Shown: positions 1 through 11,392, counted from the stretch's first letter. The stretch is DNA of 64,000 bases from Ipomoea triloba (GCF_003576645.1 NC_044930.1:22244160-22308159), one strand, 5' to 3'. Numbers and translations: made by a program. The notes: generated by a model not told the origin, from the sequence alone.

Positions 1-246
1 CTTATAATATAAACGCACAATCATTAATGAATATAGTGGTGTGTATGATTTTTTAAGGTTTTTGAGTCTTTTTGCAGAACTGGCTGGTTTCTATTATTGA
101 TGTTAAATGATTATTTAAAATGCAATTGGGCTATTCCACATCTTTCATGTCTTTCACCGTGTCACTTAGATTCGTAGGTTATTTCTTAGTGTTTAGCATC
201 TATTCCCGCTTTGAGTTGCTATCATTTCCCATCGTAAGAGTTTCCG
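1..246. other. intron or flank, nothing recognised
   Basis: AT-rich sequence with no exon I can support. It probably belongs to the intron upstream of the WVD2-like last exon at 1660, whose earlier exons would lie before the window. Confidence 0.4.
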
Positions 247-1390
247 AGGAAAGTTTTATTTTATTATTTTACATAGTTTAGATATTAATAAATTACTAAA
301 TAGTTATTTAGAAACTAATAAATTGTTATTTAGAAATTACTAAATAGTTATTGAACTTATTACTATTAGTCTTTGAATTAGTTTAGGCATATTAATTATT
401 TAGAAACTACCAATTACTTATTCGTAGTTTAGGAACCTTTGTAATCGACCCTATAAAAAGGAGTGTTATTTGGAATATTAGACAAGCAGAAATTCAATCC
501 CAAAAAGGGTATAAGGGAGTTTTGGGTCTCAAGCAAACCCAGTGTTATCTTCTTTTCCTTTTCCAACTATTATTCTTTCTTTTTCCTTATGTTTTCTTGC
601 CCATGACGGGAACACGTACCATTGGTTCCGTTGCCGGCGTCATGGACATCACTCGGTCTGAGTTTGAAGCTCTCAAAGAATCAGTGAATGAGTTGAAACT
701 CTTAGCAAAAGAGCTATGCAGACAGTCGCCTTGGAGAATTGGGTGAACATCCCAATGACCTAAAGCAATGTATTACAAAATTCCTCAATGTCCAAACACC
801 CAAAATCAATATGCTTATTTCCTTAGGAATTCAGGAAACTGATGGCAACGTTACATCACTCAACGTGGATGATTCATCATTCATAATCATGGTTGATCAC
901 CCACATGGGGAAACAATGCCAACGCAGGCCAATGTTGCAGATGATCAGCCTCATATCAACTCAACAGAGAAGACTGATCCAAACAATGCCCGGCAACGGA
1001 ACCAATGTTATGTTCTTAACGTCACGGGCATGAAAACATAAAGAAAGAGGAAGAAAGACTAATAGTTGGAAAAGGAAAAGAAGATAACACTGGGTTTGCT
1101 TGAGACCCAAAACTCCCTTAGACCCTTTTTGGGATTGAATTTCTGGCTTGTCTATTATTCCAAATAACACTCCCTTTTATAGGGTTGATTACAAAGGTTC
1201 CTAAACTAAGAATAAGTAATTGGTAGTTTCTAAATAATTAATATACCTAAACTAATTCAAAGACTAATAGTAATAAGTTCAATAATTATTTAGTAATTTC
1301 TAAATAACTATTTATTAGTTTCTAAATAACTATTTAGTAATTTATTAATATCTAAACTATGTAATATAATAAAATAAGACTTTCTTAGCA
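247..1390. mobile_element. two head-to-head LTR fragments with gag remnant
   Basis: The first ~395 bases (about 247-640) and the last ~400 bases (about 987-1390) are near-perfect inverted copies. Each arm reads inward as an LTR-like sequence with a TATA motif (CCTATAAAA at about 450 and, on the minus strand, about 1180), a leader, and then TGGTTCCGTTGCCGG (623-637 +; 990-1004 -). That last motif resembles a tRNA-Asp-type primer binding site as used by Athila/Tat Ty3-gypsy elements. After the left site a short open frame starts at an ATG near 642 and looks like the beginning of a gag protein. So two 5' ends of a gypsy-type element face each other around a short gag remnant. It lies in the presumed WVD2-like intron. 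The family name is inference from the primer site. Confidence 0.6.
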
Positions 1391-1659
1391 TGTATCACAA
1401 GCCAATAACGAAGATGCTAATCTGGAATAAGCTTGTGTATTATTGATTGCAGAAATTATAAATATATATAAGTGTACTTAAAAGATTATTTTAGAGTTTT
1501 CTGGTAACAGTTCGTGAGGTTTACATTTTTTTTTTTACATGTCCAATTAAGAAGCTTCACGCAAAATATTTGTGCTCTGCTATTGAGATACTCCATATTC
1601 TATAAGACACATGAATTAGTAGCTTTAGTGCCTTACTGGGCTATCTCACTCTGATCCAG

Positions 1660-2037
1660 ATTCCTCCTACAAGAGCCAAATCTCCCAAGCTTGGTCGGAA
1701 AAAAGGGTCTCCTAGTAGGGAAGAGAACAATGACAACAACGTGCGACCTAGTAGGTTGAGCTTAGATGAAAAAGGGCCCCGGGATAGCCCTGCCAAGGGA
1801 CTTTCTCTTGTTAACGCTAAAAGGACTCAACGGAAGTCCCTTCCTAAGTTGCCATCTCAGAATACCAACTTAACCGGTGAAACAAAGAAATCTTCCAATA
1901 GCAAGACGAGCTTATCCAAGGAGGCCATTGATCAAAATAGCACATTTAAGGAGATCAATGAAACCGGAACTGATGTTCAGAAACAGGAGGCAACCATTGT
2001 CGAGCCAAGTGAAACCGAGCCAAAGGCAAAACGATGA
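1660..2037 (+). CDS. WVD2-like (TPX2 family) protein, last exon
   Basis: The 3' terminal exon of a WAVE-DAMPENED2-LIKE protein, a plant TPX2-domain family that binds and bundles cortical microtubules. An acceptor (TCTGATCCAG) ends at 1659 and the exon opens in frame with IPPTRAKSPKLGRKK, the conserved block that follows the TPX2 domain in this family. The rest is a Ser/Lys/Pro-rich, low-complexity tail ending in a TGA at 2035-2037. The TPX2 domain and start codon lie in exons before the window. Another frame runs on past this stop to 2101 and ends VMESIVVDH; family members often end in a short acidic-His tail, so a small frameshift near 2030 or an alternative junction is possible. Family assignment is firm, the exact C-terminus is not. 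Confidence 0.75.
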   Translation: MPPTRAKSPKLGRKKGSPSREENNDNNVRPSRLSLDEKGPRDSPAKGLSLVNAKRTQRKSLPKLPSQNTNLTGETKKSSNSKTSLSKEAIDQNSTFKEINETGTDVQKQEATIVEPSETEPKAKR

Positions 2038-2528
2038 ATCTTGTTTTGATGGTCAAGGACAGATGACTATGGTGATGGAATCTATTGTTGTGGACCACTA
2101 ATAGCAAGAACCGGAGCCCCAGTTACATTTATTAAGCAGCTGAAAATCACGCTTTGCCTAAAATATTGGAAAATACGAATAAGGCTCGATTCATTTTAAA
2201 AAATGAAGGTTTAAAAACTGTCTAGTTGGGCATGATGTGTTGTTTTATCCATAGTTGGAGATGAGGCTTGGTTTCTGATGTGTATTTTCTTATGAGATTC
2301 ATGAGTGTGGCGCTTGGAACTGCAAGCAATTGCAAGGTAACCAAATTTGCAATTTGTTGGTCTTAGTCTTATGGTTTAGAACTTTAGATGTATTCTAGTT
2401 TATATTTACTCTTGTGAAAATATTTTTGAAATTTTGCCTCGAAACATTGTAAGATCCAAGTCTTCATCAGTTTCAGAAGTTTGGCAAGCATGTTCAGTCT
2501 GTACTGGCCTGTTGGAACTGTGATTAAC
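2038..2528 (+). other. 3' flank of the WVD2-like gene
   Basis: Probable 3' UTR and downstream DNA of the WVD2-like gene. No ORF or repeat that I recognise. It ends at the left breakpoint of the segmental duplication. Confidence 0.4.
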
Positions 2529-2647
2529 AGAGAACTACTGTTTGTTAATTGTAGTGTATCTATATTTGCTTAATATCTTGCATGAGCCTCATCAATTCTC
2601 TCCCATCTCCCTTCATATCGACAGTGTATTTGGGAGAAATATTTATA

Positions 2648-2905
2648 CTCCTTCTGTCTCATTTTATCTGTCCTACTTACTATTCATTGGTCAAACCAAC
2701 TCTTTCTTCTTTGTTTATTTTCTTTAGTATTTTTTACTTGTTTTTAAATTTGATTTTTTGTGTTTAATAGTACTTTTAGTGTGGTTTCTAAATATATAAA
2801 TTTTGTATATTAATACTAAACATATTATGAAAAATTGGATAAAAAATAACTTCAGTTAAGTCTCGTTAACTGAACTAGACACATAAAAATGGGAGACGGA
2901 GGGAG
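2648..2905. mobile_element. Stowaway MITE, copy 1
   Basis: A 258-bp element with Stowaway/mariner-type ends (CTCCTTCTGTCTCATTTTA and its inverted match ending in GACGGAGGGAG), flanked by TA on both sides. The duplicated copy near 5230 has the same flanks with a single TA and no element, which fixes the boundaries and the TA target duplication. Three more members lie at 22218, 47004 and 54302. Confidence 0.9.
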
Positions 2906-3847
2906 TATGATTTTGCAAGCCTGATATTTTATGCAGCTCATAGCATGGAGATTCAAACGTAGGACTTGTCCCCTTGTTTCCCCTTGTTTTGATACTAAAT
3001 TGAATGATGTGTTTCGTTCATTTATGCTTTTATAGTCGGTTGTCATCTTTTCATAGGTTCCACCAAAGCATAATGGTGCTAGTGGGAGCAATCAAAAGCT
3101 ACTGTATGTCTCAAAAGATTGAATCTCCAATCTTAAGGCTTCACACATTTTGGTCCAATAGAGCATTTGGGTGGAGTAAATCACATAATTTAGTAGTTTA
3201 GCAAACAAGGTCAAATATTAAAATGGTAGTGCGGAATCTATCTAATTGTTGTTGCCGAATTCAAAAGCTACTGTTGCACCAGATGATGGGTGAAGTTTCA
3301 CTTTTAAGGCTAATCAAAAGTTTCTGGAAATGATTTTCAAGATAATGCATCTGTATATTTGTTGATGGGACCTGGCTAGTATATAGTACTTTTTTTTTTG
3401 TTTTGAAAATTCGTATATAATACTTATTTTGAAGTTATAGCTTAATCGAAGACCTGACGAAACTCAGTTGGTACTTGAGTAATAGAAGGTGGGGACCTAA
3501 GAGTGACCTAAAAAAGCCATGCTACACTTGTGTCATTAGAAAAAATCAAGCAATCTTTTATCTTCACTCCAACCACTAACCCCCCTAAAAAGTAAACAAA
3601 CATATCCATTTGAGCTTTGTGTTTGGCATCAGAAAGGACAGATGAGGCAAAATGCATATTATCAAGACCAAAACACGAAAAGAACAAGGAATAATCTTTA
3701 GGTTAGAGAAGGATGAAAAAGGAGTTACTGTATATTATGCATATACGAACCAACCAGAAGAAAGAAAGTTATGTAGAGATGCCTATATAGGTAAGGGAAA
3801 ATAATCTAATCCTTGATTAGCAAACAACTGATGATATGATGATACTA

Positions 3848-4961
3848 TCATCTGAGTATTTGCTGATCCTCTTCTTCTTCGTCTTCTTCTTCAGTTTGCC
3901 ATAGAAAGTGAGCATATGAAGCAAGTACATCACTGCAAATATAATCGTTACCATAACAGATTACTAGTTGGACCTCCAACCCAGAAAAGGAGCAATGGAA
4001 AATGTCCAATTTTAACATTGTTTGAAATCAGCAGATTGTAAGAAAAATTGCATAGAAATTACTTCTCCATAGAACAATTATTCTCTATTACTATGTGATT
4101 CACTTCACTCCAAGCATCACTGCATGTAGAAAAAATGCTCCCTAGGGATAAATTACCAATCATGTGAAAATTTGGAAATACAGAAAATGGTGGTAGAATT
4201 TTACCAATCATCTGGAGAAGCTTTCACAGCTTGAATATAATATGACTCGGCTCTAGCAGCATCCTTGTGTAAATACCAGATCAGAGCAGCATACAGGGCA
4301 AAGATATTCCCTTCATCTGCATTTGCCAATATTGCCCTTTCACAATACTCCTCAGCTTTCACAAAATCACCCTTCACCTACAAATTCACAATATCACAAA
4401 CTGTAAACATGGAAAATGGTTTCAATGGAGAAAATATATAGTTACCTCTTTCAAGAATTTGGCATAGTTTCCAAGGAATAGGGGATTGTCAAGATTATCT
4501 TGGATTATTTTATGATAGTATTCATCAAGACTTTGAACCCACTCATTCTCACCAGGACCATCATAACTGCCATTATAGCCTCCAGCCCCACCGCAGCCAC
4601 TGATTCTACTGGCATTCACCGGAGCAGAGCATCTCTCATCAAATGCAGCATCTCTCATCCAACTCAATCCCATGCTCATACTCATCATCCCCAAACTCAT
4701 ATCAGAACCATTTTTTGACACAAATTGAGATTGAGAATACCCATTGTGGAACGGCTTGGTCTTGGACGTGAGGGTGCCTCTGAGATGAAGCCCAGAAGCA
4801 GTTCTGGAGAGGGTTTTCTTGATTGTTACATATTGGTGGGGAGAGAAAGAAAATGGAGAGGTTTTGGTTCTGAGGGTGTGTGGGTTTGGTGAAGAAGAAG
4901 AAGAAGGGCCTTTAACCCCCCATATGGATTTCAAGGTTGGAGCAGACAGCATTATCATCAC
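3848..4961 (-). CDS. TPR protein, At5g20190/At1g80130 type
   Basis: A plant tetratricopeptide-repeat protein of about 257 residues in three exons: 4961-4446, 4377-4205 and 3932-3848. Junctions are GT-AG and the frame runs through (516+173+85 nt, stop TGA at 3850-3848). The N-terminal ~130 residues are Ser-rich and variable. Then come [39 protein letters not shown], a helical block with [17 protein letters not shown], and [11 protein letters not shown], followed by an acidic tail. These match the three TPR-like helical pairs of the family. Molecular role is unknown in the family; TPRs mediate protein contacts. Three possible starts cluster at 4961, 4958 and 4952; I took the first. A decayed paralogue lies at 8640-9486. 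Confidence 0.85.
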
Positions 4962-5836
4962 CTTCTTCCTTCGCTCAGATAGTCAGACTCATCATAGCCC
5001 CTTCCCTTCTCACAATATAATCTCTTATAGAGAGGGGATTTTGTTAGGAGTCTAGTAGTAGTATTATACTAGGACTCTTTGTTATATTTTGTGTATGTAC
5101 GCTTAGAGAACTACTGTTTGTTAATTGCATTTGCAGTGTATCTATATTTGGTTAATATCTTTGCATGAGCCTCATCAATTCTCTCTCATCTCCCTTCATA
5201 TAGACGGTGTATTTGGGAGAAATATTGATATGATTTTGCAAGCCTAATATTTTATGCAGCTCGAGTAGCATGGAGATTCAAACGCGGGGCTTGTCCCCAT
5301 ATGCTTATATAGGCAGTTGTCATCTTTTCATATGTTCCACCATAGCATAATGGTGCTAGTGGGAACAATCAAAAGCTATTGCATGTCCCAAAAGGTTGAA
5401 TTCTCAATCTTTCCACATCTCAATCCGACAGAGCATTTGAAATGATATAAATTATGATAACTTAATAGTTTAGGGGTGGGCATAAGGGATCTGATCTGTT
5501 TATTTTGAGTATAATGTTGTCGAATTTCGAACATTGATCTCTTGTTCTAAATACTGCCTACTGGATCAGTTAGTTATGCTTATGTGGGCATCAAAAGCTA
5601 CTGCTGCACCAGATGATTGGTGAAGTTTCACTTTTAAGGCTAATCAAGAGTTTCTAGAAATGATTTCTAGGATAATGCATCTGTGTATTTGTTGAGGACC
5701 TGGCTAATATATCTATATCTATATAATAAACCAATTTTTTTCGCTCAAAATAAAGGTTATTTTAGTAAAATCATTTATTTTATTAATTACCACATATATT
5801 TTTATAAAATTAACAATCAATTATTATTACATATTA

Positions 5837-7278
5837 CTAGTTTTATACACGCATTGCGCAAATGAGTTAATGCCCAATGTTTATATTTAAATAAATATTT
5901 GAAAGTATATCAATGCAATATTATATATGAGAAGTTTATACATAGGTAATTGAATGTCGAATTTTTTTATTTAAATATATATCTAACTCAAAGTATATGA
6001 ATCCAAGATAATATAGAAAATTCATTATAATTATTACTAAAATAAATATTTGCAACCTTGTAAAATCGATAGTCTAAATATTTGGTCTAAAAATGATAGT
6101 CTAAATTACTACTTTTAATTTGAATTTTTCTAAGTGTTTTTAATTCTCTTTTGAGTAACATTGTCATTGTCTGCAATTCGGTTATTATTGGTAGCATAGA
6201 TGACAACGTGAGATTATGATATATGAGCTATGAACTTTCCTTTAGAGCTATGGACTTTCCTTTAGTTGTTCTACTTGGGGTTCATTTGGTTCAACCATTA
6301 TTGTTGAATGAGTTATTGTGGATAAAGAAATCCCTAGTTTAAGAAAAAAGATTAAATAAATTAATAAAAATTTGAAAATTTAAAATATTATGTATTCTAA
6401 AGATATTAAAAGGTAGTTTATCGCTTCAATTTGCTGGGTAATGGGTTATTTGAGTACTTTCATTGTCAACAAATCCCCCAAGTAGTTAATATGATTGGTT
6501 TCAAACTATTCTTTTTTATTTTCAAACTATTCTTTTTTATTTTTTTTCATGGTATTAAAGAAATACATATGTATCATTTTTTTGTGTAACTACTAATTTA
6601 TTTAATTCAATAAGAGTAAAATAGAGTGATTCCGCTTCAATTTGTTGGGTTATTATTTGAGTACTAGCTCTCTTTGTCAACCAATCCCCAAGTAGTTAAT
6701 ATAATTAGCTTCAAATTATTTTAAAATTTTGTTTTCATAGTATTAATAAAATACTTGGTAACTAAATATATAACATTATTTTGTACTATAACTTTGATAT
6801 TTAATTACAAGATATTGTAAAAATAAGATAATGGACAATGTAATGAATATCTACTATACTAATAAGAGCCAAAGAGAGTTAGGCCTAAAATAGGTAGAAA
6901 AAATGGCGGTTAAATTATTTAATCAAATTGATGGTTCAGATAAATTATTTAATCAAATAGATTAATATTATTAATAGAGATTACCTAATTTAACCTAATT
7001 TGACCATCTATTTGATTATTAATATAGATTAATGTGTAAGTTAAAAGTTAACAATATTAACGGGGAAGATAATATTTAAGGGAAAACTTAACGGATAATC
7101 ATAAAAGTAAGGTTAAATTAGGTAATCTCTATTAATAATACTAATCTGAATTATCTTAACCATCTATTTGATTAAATAATTTATCTGAATGAACCATCCA
7201 TTTGATTAAATAATTCGACCGCCATTTTTTCTACCTATTTTAGGCCTAACTCTCTTTGGCTCTTATTAGTATAGTAGA
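5837..7278 (-). mobile_element. nested Helitron-like element, minus strand
   Basis: Read on the minus strand it begins TCTACTATACTAATAAGAGC at 7278 and ends with a hairpin (GCGCAATGCG) and CTAG at 5840-5837. Its content resembles the plus-strand Helitron at 48422-49703. A partial relative follows at 7287 to about 8280. The boundaries rest on the terminal motifs only. Confidence 0.55.
6850..7278. repeat. long hairpin made of two Helitron-type 5' ends
   Basis: Arms of about 150-170 bp (6850-6999 and 7108-7278) are inverted copies starting TCTACTATACTAATAAGAGC on each strand. The loop is about 110 bp. It could form one long stem if transcribed. Confidence 0.8.
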
Positions 7279-7580
7279 TAGTATACTAGTTTTATACGCG
7301 CATTGAGTTAATGCCCAATGTTTATATTTAAATAAATATTTGAAAGTATATCAATGTTTATATTTAAATAAATATTTGAAAGTATATCAATGCAAGACTA
7401 TATAGGAGAAGTTTATATATAGGTAATTGAATGTCAAATTTTTTTATTTAAATATCTAACTCAAAGTATATGAATCCGAGATAATATAGAAAATTCATTA
7501 TAATTATTACTAAAATAACTGTTTGCAACCTTGTAAAATCGATAGTCTAAATAAATAGCTACTTTCTGAGTAACATTGTT

Positions 7581-7664
7581 CTCTACTAAGACTCAAACCC
7601 ACTCCCATCATCCATGTGAGAGTGTAAACCGGGACACCGGGTGCCATTAGACCACAAGGTCTTC
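7581..7664 (-). mobile_element. SINE head, truncated
   Basis: Reverse-complement match to the tRNA-like head of the SINE at 19231-19442, with both Pol III boxes (TGTGGTCTAATGG and GGTTTGAGTC). It is absent from the sister repeat unit near 6130, so it was inserted there or lost from the sister. No 3' tail. Confidence 0.65.
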
Positions 7665-8639
7665 ATTTTTACTATTTGTTTTTCTTCCTTTTTGTTGGTA
7701 GTGTGTTATTTGCAATTCGATTATTGTTGGTAGCATAGATGACAACGTCATGCAATGAGATTATGATATAAGAGCTATGGACCTTCCTTTAGGTGTTCTG
7801 CTTAGGGTTCATTTGGTTCAACCATTATTGTTGAATGAGTTATTGTGGATAAAGAAATCCCTAGTTTAAGAAAAAAAATTAAATAAATTAATAAAAATTT
7901 AAAAATTTAAAATATTATGTATTCCAAATATATTAAAAGGTAGTTTCTCGATTCAATTTGCTGGGTAATGGGTTATTTGAGTACTTTTATTGTCAACAAA
8001 TCCCCCAATGATTGGTTTCAAACTATTCTTTTTTATTTTTTTTCATGGTATTAAAGAAATACATATGTATCATTTTTTGGTGTAACTACTAATTTATTTA
8101 ATTCAATAAGAGTAAAATAGAGTGATTCCGCTTCAATATGTTGGGTTATTATTTGAGTACTCTCTTTGTCAACCAATCCCCAAGTAGTTAATATAATTAG
8201 CTTCAAATTATTTAAAAAAAAATTTCATAGTATTAATAAAATACTTGGTAAATAAATATATAACATTATTACTTAAATATATAATATAAAAAATAATCCG
8301 TGCATCGCACCAATAATTTACTAGTAGTACTTATTCTGCAAGGTATAGTCCATCGACCCAGGTCCCCATGCTGCTCCAACCACTTACCCCTAAAAAGTAA
8401 ACAAACATCTCCAACTGCTCCATGGTACTGTGGACAACCTTGGGTGGGTGAATTCTTCTACCTAAGCTTTCTACAGAACCCAATGCAATGGAAAATGTCC
8501 AATTTTAACACACTTTATATTGTTTGAAATACGGCAAATTATAAGAATTACTGCACAGAAATTACTCTATATTAGTATGTGATTTACTTCACTCCAAGAA
8601 TCACTGTAGAAATTAACATGGAGAAAATATCCCTCTATG

Positions 8640-9486
8640 GATAAATTACCAATCAAGTAGAATTTTAACAATCATCTGGAGAAGTTTTCAAAGCTTGATC
8701 ATAATATGACTGCTCGAGCATCCTTGTATAAATACCAGATGAGATTAGCATACAGGGCAAAGATATTCTCTTCATTTGCATTTGCTAGTATTGCCCTTCC
8801 AAAATATTCCTCAGCTTTCACAAAATCACACTTCACCTACAATTCACAAAATCTTTTCAAATATCACAACTATACACATGGAAAATGGTTTCAATGGAGA
8901 AAATAGTTACCTCTTTCAAGAATTTGGCATAGTTACCAAGGAAGAGGGGATTGTCAGGATTATCTTGATTATTTTCTGATAGTATTCATCAAGAGTCAAG
9001 ACTTTGAACCTACTCATGCTCACCACCTCCATCTCCATCTCCACCAGAACCACCATAACTATTGCCATTGCTACCTCCCCTGCCATTACAGCCTCCACTG
9101 CCACCGCCACCGCCAGTGGTTCCACAGGCATCCACCGGAGCAGAGCATCTCTCATCCAATGCAACATCTCATCCATCTCATGCTCATACTCATCATCCCA
9201 AACTTATATCAGAACCATTTTCTTGATTTTCTGACACAAATTGAGAATACCCATTGTGGAAAGGCTTGGTCTTGGACGTGGACATGGCTCTGAGATGAAG
9301 CCCAGAAGCAGTTCTGGATAGGGTTTTCTTGATCGTTACAGGGTGGTGGGGAGAGAAAGAAAATGGAGAGGTTTTGGTTCTGAGGGTGTGTAGGTTTGGT
9401 GAAGAAGAAGAAGAAGAAGAAGGGCCTTTAGCCCATATGGATTTCAAGGTTGGAGCAGAAGCCCTTCTTGCCAGCATTTTCATCAC
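8640..9486 (-). pseudogene. TPR protein pseudogene
   Basis: Decayed duplicate of the TPR gene at 3848-4961. The N-terminal region (from about 9477) is clearly alike, but single-base losses relative to the intact copy shift the frame near 9199 and near 8973 (in the EYY-K-II region). The second exon is recognisable at about 8660-8836. The third exon is missing because the matching block was deleted. No functional product is expected. Confidence 0.85.
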
Positions 9487-9545
9487 CTTCTTCCCTGGCT
9501 CAGACTCACCAAGTCACCATATCCTCTTCCCTTCTCATAATCTCA

Positions 9546-10230
9546 TGTCATAACAAAGATCCATTCTCTTCTCATTCTGTTGCCTCTTTCTCACTTTTAG
9601 TTTTTAATTTTTAATTTTCTTTTTGAGATTTATTTTAGGAAAATAAATCATATAAATCCCAATATTTTTTAAAAAATTGGTTCCATATTTCTCTGATACA
9701 CTATATTTGCATTAAATTCTGACGAATTTAAAATCAAACTATTATTAGGTCCATTTACCAAACAAAATGTGTTATTGGTTGATCTATCAATATTTAAGAA
9801 TTTGACCATATTCAATTTTTTGACCAAATAAAAAAAGTGAAATATAATGTTCGCTAATCATCGATTTGGAGCATGATTTTTGCTTCAAATCTTTGAAACC
9901 CCAAATGATCCTTTTAACCACATTTGAGGTCTACCATTTAACCGGTAACCATTGTTATCGGTAATTTGAATTTATTTGATCAATTTTAACAAGTTGAATC
10001 GTTTAATTACACTTTTAAAAAGTTTATGAATTTTTTTTGCTCCCAAAAAAATAATTAAGAATTTAATTACACAAGTTAGAGAATTTATTTGATCATTTTC
10101 CCATATTCTAATAACCATAACCCTAGGCTCCCTAGCGATAGTCTTCACTCTTCCAAACTTCACGCCTCCTCCTCTGACCTCCATTCTCTGGTGTTCTCCG
10201 CGCAGATTACGTCTCCACTCTCCCATGCAG
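9546..10230. other. AT-rich spacer, possible RRP42 leader at its end
   Basis: No gene seen. The last ~130 bases (about 10100-10230) are pyrimidine-rich, contain ACCCTAGGCTCCCTAG and resemble a plant 5' UTR. They could be the non-coding first exon of RRP42, with a long leader intron to 13166. That is a guess without transcript data. Confidence 0.3.
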
Positions 10231-11392
10231 TTAAAGCTGTCAAAACGGATTTAACCCGCTGGGCTAACCCGTCCCGCCTCATCAAAAGGGCAAGGCGAGC
10301 TCGAGTTTTAGAAGCCCATTTTAGAGTGCTTTTTAGCCTATCCCGCTTAACCCGCAGGTTAGCGCGGGGCCGGCCGGCGGGCTCCCGCCTATTTTATTTT
10401 TTATTTTTTAAAAAATCAGTTAAAAGTCTTTCAAAAAAAAAAAAATTCAGTTAAAAGAAATAAAGATAAAGAATAAAGAGATTAAAGAAGTAAAAGAACC
10501 ACCCCCAGACCAGCCGCAATTCTCCAACCCTAAATCCCTAATTCCAGAATCCCACCTCTTCTGCCGTTTCTCGCTTTCTCCCTCTCTCTAATTCCCAGCA
10601 GCGACGACCCTAGACGGTAGACGGCGAGTCGCTGACCGGCGACCTCTCACAGCGACCGGCGACGCAGCCACTCCGCCCACTCGCCCAACCGGATTCAGCG
10701 ACACCGCAGACCAAGAGTCCAAGACGCACCGGCGACGCAGTCAGCTGGCTTCACAGGTTATTGAATGTTTTTTTAATTGCTAGTTTTTTTTTTTCCAGTG
10801 TTGGCGGACTGCAGTGTTCTATATATTTTTTTAGACTGTTTAGTACTCCGTAGTTTACAGACTTGAGACTTACAGTAGTAGTTTACTGATTTTTTTTAGA
10901 CCGTAGTTTAGTAGTTTACAGTTAGTAATATGTCTCTTGATTGAAGGTGGCTGTACCCTGTAGTTCTAGGTCTTGGGTTGCGTGATGTATGATTTAGGAG
11001 TTGATTTATATTTGTGAATTGAAATTTATATTTATTGGACTGCTTTGTGCAAACATATCTTCTCTTTGTCATTTTGAACTGCTGGAACAGGCGAACAGCA
11101 AATTAAATTGATTGCTATTTTTATCGAGATGCTGACTTCTATCAGTTGCATTCTAATCATAAAAGGGGAATCAATTTAGCAAAATCTATACCAGTAACTT
11201 ACTTTTTGAATTCTATACTTATGATGAAATATCTTGAACCAGAGAATTTCAATATAGTATGAACTAATTCTGTTGTTCTGAACTATCTTCTTCAAAACTA
11301 TTACTTAGTATTTAAAAAAAAAAAGAGGGTGGGTAGGATTTGGCGGGCCCCCGCAGGCCTAGGGCGGGGCGGGACGGGCTGGCCATTTTTGG
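10231..11392. mobile_element. possible hAT-like element, GC-rich ends
   Basis: The left end (AAAGCTGTCAAAACGG, then AACCCGTCCCGCC) and the inverted right end (CACCCCAAAAATGG, CAGCCCGTCCCGCC) are imperfect inverted repeats of the GGCGGG-rich type common in plant hAT elements. Inside, 10500-10760 is a CG-rich leader-like stretch. I could not find an 8-bp target duplication, and a further GC-rich fragment lies at 11540-11660. No transposase is encoded. Confidence 0.35.

Larger units (their letters stand above)
2529..5026. repeat. segmental duplication, copy A
   Basis: Direct duplication of about 2.5 kb. Copy A starts with AGAGAACTACTG at 2529 and copy B with the same 12 bases at 5105. Homology continues through the TPR gene to about 5026 (A) and 9545 (B). 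Copy A carries a Stowaway MITE that B lacks; copy B carries a Helitron that A lacks and has lost the stretch matching about 3603-3970 of A. Confidence 0.85.
5712..8324 (+). mobile_element. non-autonomous Helitron with nested relatives
   Basis: It starts TCTATATC after an A and ends CTAG before a T, with a small hairpin (GTGC-ATC-GCAC) about 10 nt before the end, the hallmarks of a Helitron. The duplicate segment near 3390 reads GGCTAGTATA|TAGTACTT with nothing inserted; here the same flanks surround the element (GGCTAATATA ... TAGTACTT). No Rep/helicase frame is present, so it cannot move by itself. Inside are two minus-strand Helitron-like copies whose 3' ends (ACTAG plus hairpin) lie at 5836 and 7286, a long hairpin at 6850-7278, and a SINE head at 7581-7664. 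Confidence 0.85.
5105..9545. repeat. segmental duplication, copy B (with Helitron)
   Basis: Second copy of the 2529-5026 segment, split by the Helitron at 5712-8324. Matching parts are 5105-5711 and 8325-9545. Compared with copy A it lacks the Stowaway MITE and a block that in copy A (about 3603-3970) includes the last TPR exon. Confidence 0.85.

Noticed and set aside
10089..10454. 121-residue open frame near the GC-rich repeat
   Set aside because: It runs from a leader-like sequence into a transposon end. Composition (Arg/Ser/Leu) reflects the repeat, no domain seen.
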